A DNA stretch of 64,000 nucleotides from Streptomyces rishiriensis (GCF_003112535.1 NZ_BEWA01000005.1:168024-232023), one strand, 5' to 3'. Positions 41,987 through 51,662 are shown, numbered from the stretch's first letter. Numbers and translations are program-made. Notes: generated by a model from the sequence alone, not told the origin.

Positions 41987-42287
41987 GCGGCCATGCTCGC
42001 ATCACTTTCCGGACTTTTGCGGCAGGTTGCGGACGTCCGGCCGCGTCGGACGGTAGCCGGATCCCGCCGTCGCCATGGAAAACCGGTTGATTCCGACCAC
42101 TGCGCGACGCGAACCTTGCACGGTTTGCTACCGCACTCCGCGGACCTTCCCGTCCGCGCATTCCCCCTCCCCTCCCCCTCCCCCAATGCGCCTCCTTCTC
42201 TGCCACTCCCCCTCGCTCCCCCGCCCGTTCCTCTCCCGCTTCCTCTCCAGCCCCTCCGCCTCCCCTGACTCGAGCCCCTGGGACGTC
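41987..42287. other. Divergent intergenic region with a long polypyrimidine tract
   Basis: 301 bp between the L,D-transpeptidase-like gene and the ABC exporter. From about 42160 to 42270 the plus strand is almost all C and T with few purines, unlike other gaps here. I see no gene in it; frames that cross it have coding potential only by base composition. Confidence 0.6.
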
Positions 42288-44225
42288 ATGCAGATCCAAG
42301 ACCTTCCGTACCCCGACCCGGGTGTGCCGGACGCACGCTCGGGCCCCCGCTTCCTGTGGTGGCTGGGCCGCAACCAGCTGGGCGGTCAACTCAAGGCCCT
42401 GGCCTGGGGACTGCTGCACTTCGTCGCCGTCTCGGCGCTGCCGTTCTGCGTGGGCTTCGCGATCGAGGCCGTCGTGGACCGCTCCGGCGTCCGACTCGCC
42501 CTCACCGGTGTGGCGATGGCCCTGTGCGGCGCCGCCACCGCTCTCGGGGACACCTTCCTGCACCGGGCCGCGGTCACCAACTGGATCACCGCCGCCGCCC
42601 GGGTCCAGCAACTGCTCGCCCGTCAGGCCTCGCAGCTCGGCTCCGCGCTGAATCGCCGGGTCGCGGCGGGCGAGGTCGTGGCCGTCTCCACGGGCGACGT
42701 CGAGAAGATCGGCTGGTTCGTCGAGGCGGTTTCCCGCTTCACCGCCGCGGCGGTCACCATCCTCCTGGTCTGCGCGGGCCTGGTCGTGTACCAGCCCGCG
42801 CTCGGCGTCGTGGTCGCGGTGGGTCTGCCCGTCCTCGCGCTCGCGGTGCTGCCTCTGCTGCCGCGGGCCACCCGCCGGGCCGACTTCCAGCGCGAAAAGG
42901 CCGGACGCGCCACCGAACTCGCCTCGGACACCGTGGCGGGCCTGCGGGTGCTGCGCGGGATCGGCGGCGAGGAACTCTTCCTCGACCGTTACCGCAGCGC
43001 CTCGCAGGAAGTGCGGCACGCGGCGGTGCGCAGCGCCCGCATGTGGTCCCTGATCAGCGCCATCCAGGTGCTCCTGCCGGGCCTGCTGCTGATCGCCGTG
43101 GTCTGGTACGGCGTCCGTCTGGCCCGCGAAGGGCGCATCACGGTGGGCGAACTGGTCACGGTCTACAGCTCCGTGATGGTTCTGACCTATCCCCTCAGGC
43201 ACTTCGAGGAGATCGCGATGGCCTACTCCTTCTCCCGCCCGTCGGCAAAACGTGCCGCAGCCGTGCTGTCCCTGGAACGGGTGACCGACGTCGGCGGGTC
43301 GCGCGCGGCCGAAGCACCGTCGGGCGACCTGTACGATCCCGCCACCGGTCTGCTCGCCCCGGCCGCCCGGTTCACCGCGGTGGTGTGCGGCGACCCCGAC
43401 GCGGCCGGGCGACTGGCCGAACGGCTCGGCGGCCACCCCACGGAGGACGGCCCCTCGGTCCTGCTCGGCGGCGTCCCCCTGGACGAACTGCCGCTGGACT
43501 GCGCGCGCACGGCCGTCCTCGTCCAGGACAAGGACCCCGTGCTGCTGTCCGGCGCCCTGCGCGACCTGCTCGACGTGCCCGCCTCGGGGAAGGTCGACGC
43601 GGCTGCGGCGCTGACCGCCGCCCAGTGCGAGGACGTCCTGGAAGCGCTCGTGCAGGGGTCGTTGGACGCCGTCGACCCGATGGACGCCCGCATCACCGAA
43701 CGCGGCCGGTCCCTCTCCGGGGGCCAGCGGCAGCGGCTCGCACTGGCCCGCTCCCTGTACACCGACCCCGAGGTCCTCGTCCTGGACGAGCCCACCTCGG
43801 CCGTCGACTCCCACACCGAGGCCCGGATCGCCGAGGGACTGCGCGAGCTGAGGGCGGGGCGCACGACGGTCGTGTTCACCTCGTCCCCCCTGCTGCTCGA
43901 CCGGGCCGACCGGGTCGTGCTCGTGTACGAGGGCGCGGCCGTCGCGGCCGGCGTGCACCGCGAACTGCTGCACAGCGAACCCCGGTACCGGGCCGTGGTG
44001 ACCCGGGAGACCGAGGACGAGAGCGCCTTGGGCGCTGCCCTCCAGGTCGAGGGGACCTCGCTGAGCGGTGTGCTGAAGGACCTGGAGAACAACGAACTCG
44101 AACACATCGAGGACGACATGGCAGCCACCGAGCCCGGCTTCGCAGGGCCCGAATCCGGCGTCGCACGCACCGAGCACCAAGAGATCCGCGAAGAGATCCG
44201 CGAAGAGATCGAGGAGAGGGCATGA
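42288..44225 (+). CDS. ABC exporter subunit with degenerate Walker A (first of a heterodimer)
   Basis: 645 residues from the ATG at 42288 (GGGA 5 bases upstream). The permease with six helices spans about residues 30-320. In the nucleotide-binding domain the Walker A position reads CGDPDAAGRL (about 367-376), without the lysine-serine pair, whereas the signature LSGGQ (476-480) and Walker B VLVLDEPTSA are intact. The switch histidine is replaced (VVFTSSPLLL). An acidic C-terminal tail with EIREEIREEIEE repeats ends the protein. It is coupled to the next gene by an ATGA overlap. Confidence 0.9.
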   Translation: MQIQDLPYPDPGVPDARSGPRFLWWLGRNQLGGQLKALAWGLLHFVAVSALPFCVGFAIEAVVDRSGVRLALTGVAMALCGAATALGDTFLHRAAVTNWITAAARVQQLLARQASQLGSALNRRVAAGEVVAVSTGDVEKIGWFVEAVSRFTAAAVTILLVCAGLVVYQPALGVVVAVGLPVLALAVLPLLPRATRRADFQREKAGRATELASDTVAGLRVLRGIGGEELFLDRYRSASQEVRHAAVRSARMWSLISAIQVLLPGLLLIAVVWYGVRLAREGRITVGELVTVYSSVMVLTYPLRHFEEIAMAYSFSRPSAKRAAAVLSLERVTDVGGSRAAEAPSGDLYDPATGLLAPAARFTAVVCGDPDAAGRLAERLGGHPTEDGPSVLLGGVPLDELPLDCARTAVLVQDKDPVLLSGALRDLLDVPASGKVDAAAALTAAQCEDVLEALVQGSLDAVDPMDARITERGRSLSGGQRQRLALARSLYTDPEVLVLDEPTSAVDSHTEARIAEGLRELRAGRTTVVFTSSPLLLDRADRVVLVYEGAAVAAGVHRELLHSEPRYRAVVTRETEDESALGAALQVEGTSLSGVLKDLENNELEHIEDDMAATEPGFAGPESGVARTEHQEIREEIREEIEERA

Positions 44226-46039
44226 TCGGCGTGGCGCCACCCGCGTACGACCCGGCGGCACCGAGGACGGCGAACACTCTGCCCGTCGGAGCCCCCGCGA
44301 CCGTGCGCGCCTACGTGGCCGAACTTCTGCGCCGGCACCGCCGCGCCTTCCTCCTGCTCCTCCTCGTCAACACGGTCGCCACGATCGCGTCGATGGTCGG
44401 GCCCTGGTTGCTGGGCGACCTCGTGGAGCGGTTGTCGGACGGAGCTCGCGAACTCCATCTGGGGCTCACCGGCGCGCTGTTCGTGCTCGCCCTGGTCGTC
44501 CAGGCCGCCTTCGTGCGCCAGGTGAGGCTGCGCGGTGCGATGCTCGGCGAACGGATGCTCGCCGACCTGCGGGAGGACTTCCTCGTCCGGTCGGTTCGCC
44601 TGCCGCCCGGCGTGCTGGAGCGGGCCGGCACGGGCGACCTGCTCTCCCGGATCACCACGGACGTCGACCGGCTGGCCAACGCCATGCGCGAGGCCGTGCC
44701 CCAGCTGACCATCGGCGTGATGTGGGCCCTGCTGCTGCTCGGCGGACTGGTCGTCACGGCGCCGCCGCTCGCGCCGGCCGTGCTGATCGCGGCGCCGTTG
44801 CTGGTCGTCGGATGCCGCTGGTACTTCAAGCGGGCGCCGGCCGGCTACCGCTCCGAGGCAGCCGGCTACGCGGCCGTGGCGGCCGCCCTCGCCGAGACCG
44901 TCGACGCCGGCCGTACCGTGGAGGCGCACCGCCTGGGCGGCCGCCGCATCGCGCTCTCGGAGGAGCGCATCCAGCAGTGGACGGCCTGGGAGCGCTACAC
45001 CCTGTGGCTGCGGTCCGTCCTCTTCCCGGTGATCAACCTCGTGCATGTGACGGTGCTCGGCTCGGTCCTCATGCTCGGCGGTGCGTTCGTGCTGCACGGC
45101 TGGATCGGCGTCGGCCAGCTGACGACGGCGGCGCTGCTCGCGCAGATGCTCGTCGACCCCGTGAACCTCGTGCTGCGCTGGTACGACGAGTTGCAGGTCG
45201 CCCAGGTGTCGCTGGCCCGGCTGGTCGGTGTACGGGACATCGAGCCGGACGCAGGGGACTCCGGGCTGGCTCCGGACGGACGCGACGTGCTCGCCGACCA
45301 GGTCCACTTCGGCTACCGCGAGGGCGTCGACGTGCTGCGCAAGGTCTCCCTGGAGGTCTCCCCGGGCACCCGGCTGGCCCTGGTCGGCCCTTCGGGCGCG
45401 GGCAAGTCCACCCTGGGTCGGCTGCTCGCCGGGATCTACGCGCCCCGCGACGGCCGGATCACCCTCGGCGGCGCGGAGCTCTCGCGGATGACCGCCGAAC
45501 GCGTCCGCTCCCATGTGGCCCTCGTCAACCAGGAGCATCACGTCTTCGTGGGCTCCCTGCGCGACAACCTCCGGCTCGCCCTCCCCCACTCCCGGCTCCA
45601 CCCGAGCGAGGAGACCTCGAGGGCTGCGGAGGACGCCGAGCTGTGGGCCGCCCTGGGCGCGGTCGACGCCGACGGATGGACACGGGCCCTGGACGACGGC
45701 CTCGACACCGAGGTCGGCTCCGGCGGCGTCCCGCTCACCCCGGCCCAGGCCCAGCAGATCGCGCTGGCCCGTCTGGTGCTGGCCGACCCGCACACGCTGG
45801 TCCTGGACGAGGCGACCTCGCTGCTCGACCCCCGTGCCGCCCGCCATCTGGAACGGTCCCTGGCCCGTGTCCTGGACGGCCGCACGGTCGTCGCCATCGC
45901 CCACCGGCTGCACACCGCCCATGACGCGGACGTGATCGCCGTCGTCGAGAACGGCCGCATCAGCGAGCTGGGCAGCCACGCCGAGCTGGTCGCGGCGGAC
46001 GGAGCGTACGCGGCGCTCTGGCGGTCGTGGCACGGTTGA
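44222..46039 (+). CDS. ABC exporter subunit with intact Walker A but degenerate signature (second of a heterodimer)
   Basis: 605 residues; the start overlaps the partner's stop. Walker A GPSGAGKST is at 389-397, Walker B LVLDEATSLLD and the switch histidine in AIAHRLHT are intact. The signature reads LTPAQ (505-509) instead of LSGGQ. In the head-to-tail dimer this pairs a good Walker A with the partner's good signature, and a bad Walker A with this bad signature: one working and one dead site. Heterodimeric exporters of this kind export lipids, peptides or drugs; the substrate is unknown. Confidence 0.92.
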   Translation: MIGVAPPAYDPAAPRTANTLPVGAPATVRAYVAELLRRHRRAFLLLLLVNTVATIASMVGPWLLGDLVERLSDGARELHLGLTGALFVLALVVQAAFVRQVRLRGAMLGERMLADLREDFLVRSVRLPPGVLERAGTGDLLSRITTDVDRLANAMREAVPQLTIGVMWALLLLGGLVVTAPPLAPAVLIAAPLLVVGCRWYFKRAPAGYRSEAAGYAAVAAALAETVDAGRTVEAHRLGGRRIALSEERIQQWTAWERYTLWLRSVLFPVINLVHVTVLGSVLMLGGAFVLHGWIGVGQLTTAALLAQMLVDPVNLVLRWYDELQVAQVSLARLVGVRDIEPDAGDSGLAPDGRDVLADQVHFGYREGVDVLRKVSLEVSPGTRLALVGPSGAGKSTLGRLLAGIYAPRDGRITLGGAELSRMTAERVRSHVALVNQEHHVFVGSLRDNLRLALPHSRLHPSEETSRAAEDAELWAALGAVDADGWTRALDDGLDTEVGSGGVPLTPAQAQQIALARLVLADPHTLVLDEATSLLDPRAARHLERSLARVLDGRTVVAIAHRLHTAHDADVIAVVENGRISELGSHAELVAADGAYAALWRSWHG

Positions 46040-46468
46040 GCGGCACTGCGGCAGGCGCAGCCCACGTCGAACGCTGAGGCTGACACGAGGGGTGCGGGTG
46101 CGGGTGCCGGTATTCGCGTCGTTGTCGGCCGGGGCGTCCGCGCCGGAGCGGGTGGCCGTGGCCGATCCGGTACCGGGCGCAGGCTCCGTACCAAGGGCAG
46201 GCCCCGGCCCCGGCCCCAGGTCGACGCAGTGCGCGATCAGGGCGCCGGGGAGCAGTGGCGGCGCCTCGTCCGAGGCCACCGGGGCCCGCCCTCGCGCGGC
46301 CTCTGGCGTTGCGCAGTACCGAAGCAGGGTGGAACGCTGGATAACGGCACCCGCGCGGGAGACCGTCGGAATCCATCCGGCCCACGCCGCGCCCTGCCGG
46401 CTCTCCGTACGGCGGCACCCGACCGCCGACCGCGGTGGGAACCGGCCTGTCACCCCCTGGAGGTAGCC
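46040..46468. other. 429-bp intergenic region without a recognised gene
   Basis: GC-rich, with short G/C-rich direct repeats (for example a repeated GGTGCGG and a CCCCGG tract near 46200). No frame gives a protein I recognise and no clear promoter was found. The ribosome-binding site GGAGG of the next gene is at 46459-46463. Confidence 0.4.
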
Positions 46469-46939
46469 GTGAACAGCGCCGACGGATGGGGAGACGACGT
46501 CTATCAGCCCGACGCCTCCGACATCCAGGAGGATTCGGGGCTGCTCGACGGGGAGGACACGCTGGAGAACGACGGCGTCGAGGACCCCCTCGACCGCGGC
46601 TGGTCCCCGCCGGACCGCCCCTGGGCCGTGGAGCACGTCGGTGTGACCGCCGCGGAGCGCCGGCAGGGGGAGAGCCTGGACCAGCGCCTCGCGGAGGAGC
46701 TGCCGGACCCCGAGGCGCCCGACGGTGACGGCCTCGGTGACTGCGACGGCACGGACGGGGAACTCCTCGACAACGAGGTCGGCGCCATGCGCTCCGGACG
46801 GCTCGTGGCGCCCGACGAGGGAGTCCACGAGGACGAGGAGAGCGCGCTGATCGCCACGGACGTCGGCATCGACGGCGCGGCCTCCTCCGCGGAGGAGGCC
46901 GCGATGCACATCGTCGACGAGGACGCCCTGTCCGGTTGA
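46469..46939 (+). CDS. DUF5709-type acidic protein
   Basis: 156 residues from the GTG at 46469 (GGAGG 5 bases upstream). It is highly acidic (EDSGLLDGEDTLENDGVEDPL, ESLDQRLAEELPDPEAPDGD) with the central SPPDRPWAVEHVGVTAAERRQGESL block that marks actinobacterial DUF5709. The C-terminus SAEEAAMHIVDED is also conserved. The function is unknown to me. It lies 18 bp upstream of a ribosomal protein L31 gene and is probably co-transcribed with it. Confidence 0.85.
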   Translation: MNSADGWGDDVYQPDASDIQEDSGLLDGEDTLENDGVEDPLDRGWSPPDRPWAVEHVGVTAAERRQGESLDQRLAEELPDPEAPDGDGLGDCDGTDGELLDNEVGAMRSGRLVAPDEGVHEDEESALIATDVGIDGAASSAEEAAMHIVDEDALSG

Positions 46940-46957
46940 ACCGCCCGAGGAGCATTC

Positions 46958-47215
46958 ATGCAGCAGGACAAGCAGCCCGACTACCACGAGGTGGTCTTCC
47001 GTGACCGCGCCGCCGGTTTCGCCTTCCTGACCCGGTCCACGGCGGTCAGCGATCAGACCATCGAGTGGGACGACGGCGAGACCTACCCGGTCGTGGACGT
47101 GGAGATCTCCTCGGAGAGCCACCCCTTCTACACGGGCAAGGCGCGCACGGTGGACTCGGAGGGCCGTGTCGCCCGCTTCGAGCGGCGCTACGGCGACGGC
47201 GGCGCGATGACCTGA
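46958..47215 (+). CDS. rpmE2: 50S ribosomal protein L31, type B (cysteine-free)
   Basis: 85 residues from the ATG at 46958, with GAGGAG upstream. The conserved sequence is [22 protein letters not shown], then [46 protein letters not shown]. There are no cysteines, so this is the zinc-independent C- form that replaces the zinc-containing L31 when zinc is short. In Streptomyces the C- forms are usually controlled by Zur. I see no Zur-like palindrome in the 18-bp gap or before the upstream gene. Confidence 0.92.
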   Translation: MQQDKQPDYHEVVFRDRAAGFAFLTRSTAVSDQTIEWDDGETYPVVDVEISSESHPFYTGKARTVDSEGRVARFERRYGDGGAMT

Positions 47216-47223
47216 GCCGGCCG

Positions 47224-48018
47224 TCAGATGTAGTTGAGGGCGGCTGCCCCGCCCACTCCGCCGAGCAGCATGAACACGGGCATGAGCACCTTCAGCTCGA
47301 CCCAGCTGCCCGCCCGGAACCGCATCGCCTTGGGCGGACCGATCGGGTACCAGCGCTTGCGCCCGATCGGGATGGGCCACAGGACCGGGCAGCCGGAGAC
47401 GGTCAGGGCGTCGCCGATGTCGTGCACCAGAGCACCCAGCACGATGGGCAGACCCAGCCACAGGTACTCCTGACCGGGCTGGGTGAACAGCCAGTCCGAG
47501 CCGTTGCCGGGCTTGTCCAGGACGCCCGCCAGGATCCACGCGCTGGTCGCGGCGAGCAACCACACCAGCACGTCGCTGCTGGAGCCCCGGGCCGCCCGCC
47601 ACAGCAGTCCCTCGATCGCGAGCACCATGTGCACGAACAGGATCGCCAGCACGGCCCAGCGGCCGCCGGTGATCGCCAGCGCCGAGGACCCCGCGCCGAT
47701 CATGACGGCCCACAGCCAGGTGTGCGTGAGCGTGCGGTGGCCGCCGGAGCGGCGCGGGTCGCCCTGCTTCCTCGTGGCCTTGTAGACGGCGTAGGAGAGC
47801 TTGTCGACGATCTCGCACAGCCAGCGGGAGAGGGGGCCGAAGGCCCGGGAGATGGTGGCGGCCTTGTGGTCGAGATCCGGGGCGAGCGCGGCGCCGGCGC
47901 AGATCAGCGCGCCGGCGAGCAGGACCGGCCAGGGCATCGTGTGCCCTGCGGCGGCGGCGGCCGCACCGACGCCGAGCCAGGCGGCGGCCCCCGACAGTGA
48001 GTGTGCTGGTCCCATCAT
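47224..48018 (-). CDS. Membrane-bound metal-dependent hydrolase (YdjM/DUF457 family)
   Basis: 264 residues from the ATG at 48018; the frame continues upstream without similarity. The family pattern is GPAHSLSGAAAW at the start, APDLDHKAATISRAFGPLS, GGHRTLTHTWLWAV and LVHDIGDALTVSG. These supply histidines and aspartates for a metal site, with about six hydrophobic helices between them. The E. coli relative YdjM is LexA-regulated; I see no such box here. The gene is divergent from the helicase gene. A C-terminal membrane helix (VLMPVFMLLGGVGGAAAL) ends it. Confidence 0.85.
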   Translation of the reverse strand: MMGPAHSLSGAAAWLGVGAAAAAAGHTMPWPVLLAGALICAGAALAPDLDHKAATISRAFGPLSRWLCEIVDKLSYAVYKATRKQGDPRRSGGHRTLTHTWLWAVMIGAGSSALAITGGRWAVLAILFVHMVLAIEGLLWRAARGSSSDVLVWLLAATSAWILAGVLDKPGNGSDWLFTQPGQEYLWLGLPIVLGALVHDIGDALTVSGCPVLWPIPIGRKRWYPIGPPKAMRFRAGSWVELKVLMPVFMLLGGVGGAAALNYI

Positions 48019-48163
48019 GGCCGTTGCCCGCCCCATTCCTCGTGTGCCGCTGTCCAGTTGACCGGGTGCGATGACGCTCCGTCGGCGACACAGCGTAGCC
48101 GCCGTGATCTTCGGGTCGGCAGCCGATTCCCCCCTCAGGGGTGACGGCAGGCAAGATGGGGTC

Positions 48164-50677
48164 GTGACCCTCATCGATCAGCTGCCGCCGACCGCAGATC
48201 CCGACGCCCTGTACGAAGCCTTCGAGTCCTGGGCGCAGGAGCGCGGTCTGACGCTCTACCCTCACCAGGAGGAGGCGCTGATCGAGGTCGTCTCCGGAGC
48301 GAACGTGATCGTGTCGACGCCCACGGGGTCCGGGAAGAGCATGATCGCTGCGGCCGCGCACTTCGCGGCCCTCGCCCGGGACGAGGTCACCTTCTACACG
48401 GCGCCGATCAAGGCGCTGGTGTCGGAGAAGTTCTTCGAGCTGTGCAAGATCTTCGGCACGGAGAACGTCGGCATGCTGACCGGTGACGCGTCGGTGAACT
48501 CCGACGCCCCGGTGATCTGCTGCACCGCCGAGGTGCTCGCCTCGATCGCGCTGCGCGACGGCAGGAACGCGGACGTCGGCCAGGTCGTCATGGACGAGTT
48601 CCACTTCTACGCGGAGGGCGACCGCGGCTGGGCGTGGCAGATCCCGATCCTGGAGCTTCCGCAGGCCCAGTTCGTGCTCATGTCGGCGACGCTCGGCGAC
48701 GTGTCCTTCTTCGAGAAGGATCTCGCCCGGCGCACCGGCAGGCCCACGGCGGTGGTCCGCTCGGCGACCCGTCCCGTGCCGCTGTCGTACGAGTACCGGT
48801 ACACGCCGATGACGGAGACGCTCACGGACCTGCTGGACACCCGGCAGGCGCCCGTGTACATCGTGCACTTCACGCAGGCGCAGGCGGTGGAGCGGGCGCA
48901 GGCGCTGATGAGCATCAACATGTGCTCGCGCGAGGAGAAGGAGCGGATCGCCGCACTGATCGGCAACTTCCGCTTCACCACGAAGTTCGGCCAGAACCTC
49001 TCGCGCTACGTGCGGCACGGCATCGGAGTCCACCACGCCGGCATGCTGCCGAAGTACCGGCGCCTGGTGGAGAAGCTGGCCCAGGCCGGTCTGTTGAAGG
49101 TGATCTGCGGTACGGACACGCTCGGCGTCGGCGTGAACGTGCCCATCCGCACGGTGCTGTTCACGGCGCTGACCAAGTACGACGGCAACCGGGTGCGCAC
49201 GCTGCGGGCGCGTGAGTTCCACCAGATCGCGGGTCGGGCGGGCCGGGCCGGCTTCGACACCGCGGGCCTGGTGGTCGCGCAGGCTCCCGAGCACGTCATC
49301 GAGAACGAGAAGGCCCTCGGCAAGGCGGGCGACGACCCGAAGAAGCGTCGCAAGGTGGTACGCAAGAAGGCGCCCGAAGGGTTCGTGGGCTGGACGGAGA
49401 ACACCTTCGACAAGCTCATCGACTCCGACCCGGAGCCTCTGACGTCGCGCTTCCGCGTCACTCACACGATGCTGCTGTCGGTGATCGCCCGGCCCGGAAA
49501 CGCCTTCAAGGCCATGCGGCACCTGCTGGAGGACAACCACGAGCCGCGCAAGCAACAGCTGCGGCACATCCGGCGCGCGATCGCGATCTACCGCTCGCTG
49601 CTGGACGGCGGCGTCGTGGAGAAGCTCGACGAGCCGGACGCCAGCGGCCGGATCGTCCGTCTCACCGTCGACCTGCAGCAGGACTTCGCGCTGAACCAGC
49701 CGCTGTCCACGTTCGCGCTGGCCGCGTTCGAACTGCTGGACCCGGAGTCGCCCTCCTACGCGCTCGACATGGTCTCCATCGTGGAGTCCACGCTGGACGA
49801 CCCGCGCCAGATCCTGGCCGCGCAGCAGAACAAGGCGCGCGGCGAGGCGGTGGCCGCGATGAAGGCGGACGGCGTCGAGTACGAGGAGCGCATGGAGCGC
49901 CTCCAGGATGTCTCGTACCCGAAGCCCCTGGAGGAGTTGCTCTTCCACGCGTACGACACGTACCGCAAGAGCCACCCGTGGGTCGGCGACCATCCGTTGT
50001 CGCCGAAGTCCGTCATCCGTGACATGTACGAGCGGGCGATGTCGTTCACCGAGCTGGTCTCGCACTACGAGCTGGCCCGCACCGAGGGCATCGTGCTGCG
50101 GTACCTGGCCGGCGCGTACAAGGCGCTCGACCACACCGTCCCCGACGACCTCAAGTCCGAGGATCTGCAGGACCTGATCGAGTGGCTGGGCGAGATGGTG
50201 CGCCAGGTCGACTCCAGTCTGCTGGACGAGTGGGAGCAGCTCGCCAACCCGGAGGAGATGACCGCGGAGGAGGCCCAGGAGAAGGCCGACGAGGTCAAGC
50301 CGGTCACCGCCAACGCCCGCGCCTTCCGGGTCCTGGTCCGCAACGCGATGTTCCGCAGGGTCGAGCTGGCCGCCCTCGACCGTGTCGACGAACTCGGCGA
50401 GCTGGACGGCGAGTCCGGGTGGGACGCCGACGCGTGGGGCGAGGCGATGGACAGATACTGGGACGAGTACGACGACCTCGGCACCGGTCCCGATGCCCGG
50501 GGGCCGAAGCTGCTCGTCATCCAGGAGGAGCCGCAGAACGCCCTGTGGCGGGTCCGCCAGATCTTCGACGACCCGAACGACGACCACGACTGGGGCATCA
50601 GCGCGGAGGTCGACCTCACGGCGTCCGACGCCGAGGGCCGCGCGGTCGTGCGTGTCACCTCCGTCGGCCAGTTGTGA
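48164..50677 (+). CDS. Ski2-like DEAD/DEAH-box helicase (DUF3516 type)
   Basis: 837 residues from the GTG at 48164. CAAGAT ends 6 bases before it, so the message may be leaderless. Helicase motifs are in order: Walker A TPTGSGKS (52-59), DEFH, SATLGD, then the second RecA domain with GIGVHHAGMLPKYR and QIAGRAGRAGFDT. The C-terminal 400 residues (FVGWTENTFDKLIDSDPEPL, the long helices, and DDHDWGISAEVDLTASDAEG) are the DUF3516 region. Relatives are SF2 RNA helicases of the Ski2 group; an RNA turnover or remodelling role is likely but untested. Confidence 0.92.
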   Translation: MTLIDQLPPTADPDALYEAFESWAQERGLTLYPHQEEALIEVVSGANVIVSTPTGSGKSMIAAAAHFAALARDEVTFYTAPIKALVSEKFFELCKIFGTENVGMLTGDASVNSDAPVICCTAEVLASIALRDGRNADVGQVVMDEFHFYAEGDRGWAWQIPILELPQAQFVLMSATLGDVSFFEKDLARRTGRPTAVVRSATRPVPLSYEYRYTPMTETLTDLLDTRQAPVYIVHFTQAQAVERAQALMSINMCSREEKERIAALIGNFRFTTKFGQNLSRYVRHGIGVHHAGMLPKYRRLVEKLAQAGLLKVICGTDTLGVGVNVPIRTVLFTALTKYDGNRVRTLRAREFHQIAGRAGRAGFDTAGLVVAQAPEHVIENEKALGKAGDDPKKRRKVVRKKAPEGFVGWTENTFDKLIDSDPEPLTSRFRVTHTMLLSVIARPGNAFKAMRHLLEDNHEPRKQQLRHIRRAIAIYRSLLDGGVVEKLDEPDASGRIVRLTVDLQQDFALNQPLSTFALAAFELLDPESPSYALDMVSIVESTLDDPRQILAAQQNKARGEAVAAMKADGVEYEERMERLQDVSYPKPLEELLFHAYDTYRKSHPWVGDHPLSPKSVIRDMYERAMSFTELVSHYELARTEGIVLRYLAGAYKALDHTVPDDLKSEDLQDLIEWLGEMVRQVDSSLLDEWEQLANPEEMTAEEAQEKADEVKPVTANARAFRVLVRNAMFRRVELAALDRVDELGELDGESGWDADAWGEAMDRYWDEYDDLGTGPDARGPKLLVIQEEPQNALWRVRQIFDDPNDDHDWGISAEVDLTASDAEGRAVVRVTSVGQL

Positions 50678-50795
50678 GGTCAGGGAAGGGTCCGGCCGCA
50701 CTGACCGGATCAGGCGCAACGGACGCGCCAGACGCAACAGACACCGCCACAAGCACGGGACAAGGCACAGAAGAGGGCACAGGAGAAACGCACCG

Positions 50796-51662
50796 ATGAC
50801 GAATCCGGCCGAGAGGCTCGTCGACCTGCTCGACCTGGAGCAGATCGAGGTCAACATCTTCCGGGGCCGCAGCCCGCACGAGTCGCTGCAGCGGGTCTTC
50901 GGCGGCCAGGTGGCGGGCCAGGCGCTGGTCGCGGCCGGCCGGACCACCGACGGCGACCGGCCCGTGCACTCGCTGCACGCGTACTTCCTGCGCCCGGGCA
51001 GGCCGGGCGTACCGATCGTGTACCAGGTCGAACGGGTGCGGGACGGCCGGTCGTTCACGACCCGCCGGGTCACCGCCGTGCAGCAGGGGCGCACGATCTT
51101 CAATCTCACCGCCTCCTTTCACAAGCCTGAGGAAGGTCCTTTCGAGCACCAGCTGCCGCCGGCCCGGGACGTCCCGGACCCGGAATCCCTGCCGACGGTG
51201 ACGGAGGAGGTCCGGGCGCATCTGGGCGCACTCCCCGAGCAGCTCGAGCGCATGGCTCGCCGCCAGCCCTTCGACATCCGGTACGCGGATCCGCTGCGCT
51301 GGAGCGCCGAGGACCTCAAGGGAGCCGAGCCGCGCAGCGCGGTGTGGATGCGTGCGGTAGGGCCGCTGGGCGACGACCCGCTCGTCCACACCTGCGCGCT
51401 CACGTATGCCAGTGACATGACTCTGCTGGACGCCGTCCGACTGCCGGTCGAGCCCTTGTGGGGGCCGCGCAACTTCGACATGGCGTCGCTGGACCACGCC
51501 ATGTGGTTCCATCGGCCGTTCCGCGCGGACGAGTGGTTCCTGTACGACCAGGAGTCGCCGATCGCCACCGGCGGACGTGGACTGGCCCGGGGGCGTATCT
51601 ACGACCTGGAGGGGCGCCTGTTGGTGTCGGTCGTCCAGGAGGGGCTGTTCCGGGCGCTGTAG
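50796..51662 (+). CDS. tesB: Acyl-CoA thioesterase II
   Basis: 288 residues from the ATG at 50796, with AGGAG 10 bases upstream. Double hot-dog fold: the first half has RVFGGQVAGQALVAAGRT and HSLHAYFLRPG, the second SLDHAMWFHRPFRADEWFLYDQESP and GRGLARGRIYDLEGRLLVSVVQEG. The catalytic aspartate lies in the SLDHAMW motif, as in E. coli TesB. It hydrolyses medium- and long-chain acyl-CoA. It follows the helicase gene by 118 bp of A-rich sequence and has its own ribosome-binding site. Confidence 0.93.
   Translation: MTNPAERLVDLLDLEQIEVNIFRGRSPHESLQRVFGGQVAGQALVAAGRTTDGDRPVHSLHAYFLRPGRPGVPIVYQVERVRDGRSFTTRRVTAVQQGRTIFNLTASFHKPEEGPFEHQLPPARDVPDPESLPTVTEEVRAHLGALPEQLERMARRQPFDIRYADPLRWSAEDLKGAEPRSAVWMRAVGPLGDDPLVHTCALTYASDMTLLDAVRLPVEPLWGPRNFDMASLDHAMWFHRPFRADEWFLYDQESPIATGGRGLARGRIYDLEGRLLVSVVQEGLFRAL

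Noticed and set aside
46092..46466. A 124-residue plus-strand ORF in the gap before the DUF5709 gene
   Set aside because: Composition is Ala/Pro/Gly/Arg low complexity with no ribosome-binding site and no similarity I recognise.
43223..51109. A minus-strand open frame of 2628 codons
   Set aside because: It runs antisense through several well-supported genes (the ABC pair, L31, helicase). Long antisense frames are a by-product of very high G+C codon bias, and no domain is recognisable in it.
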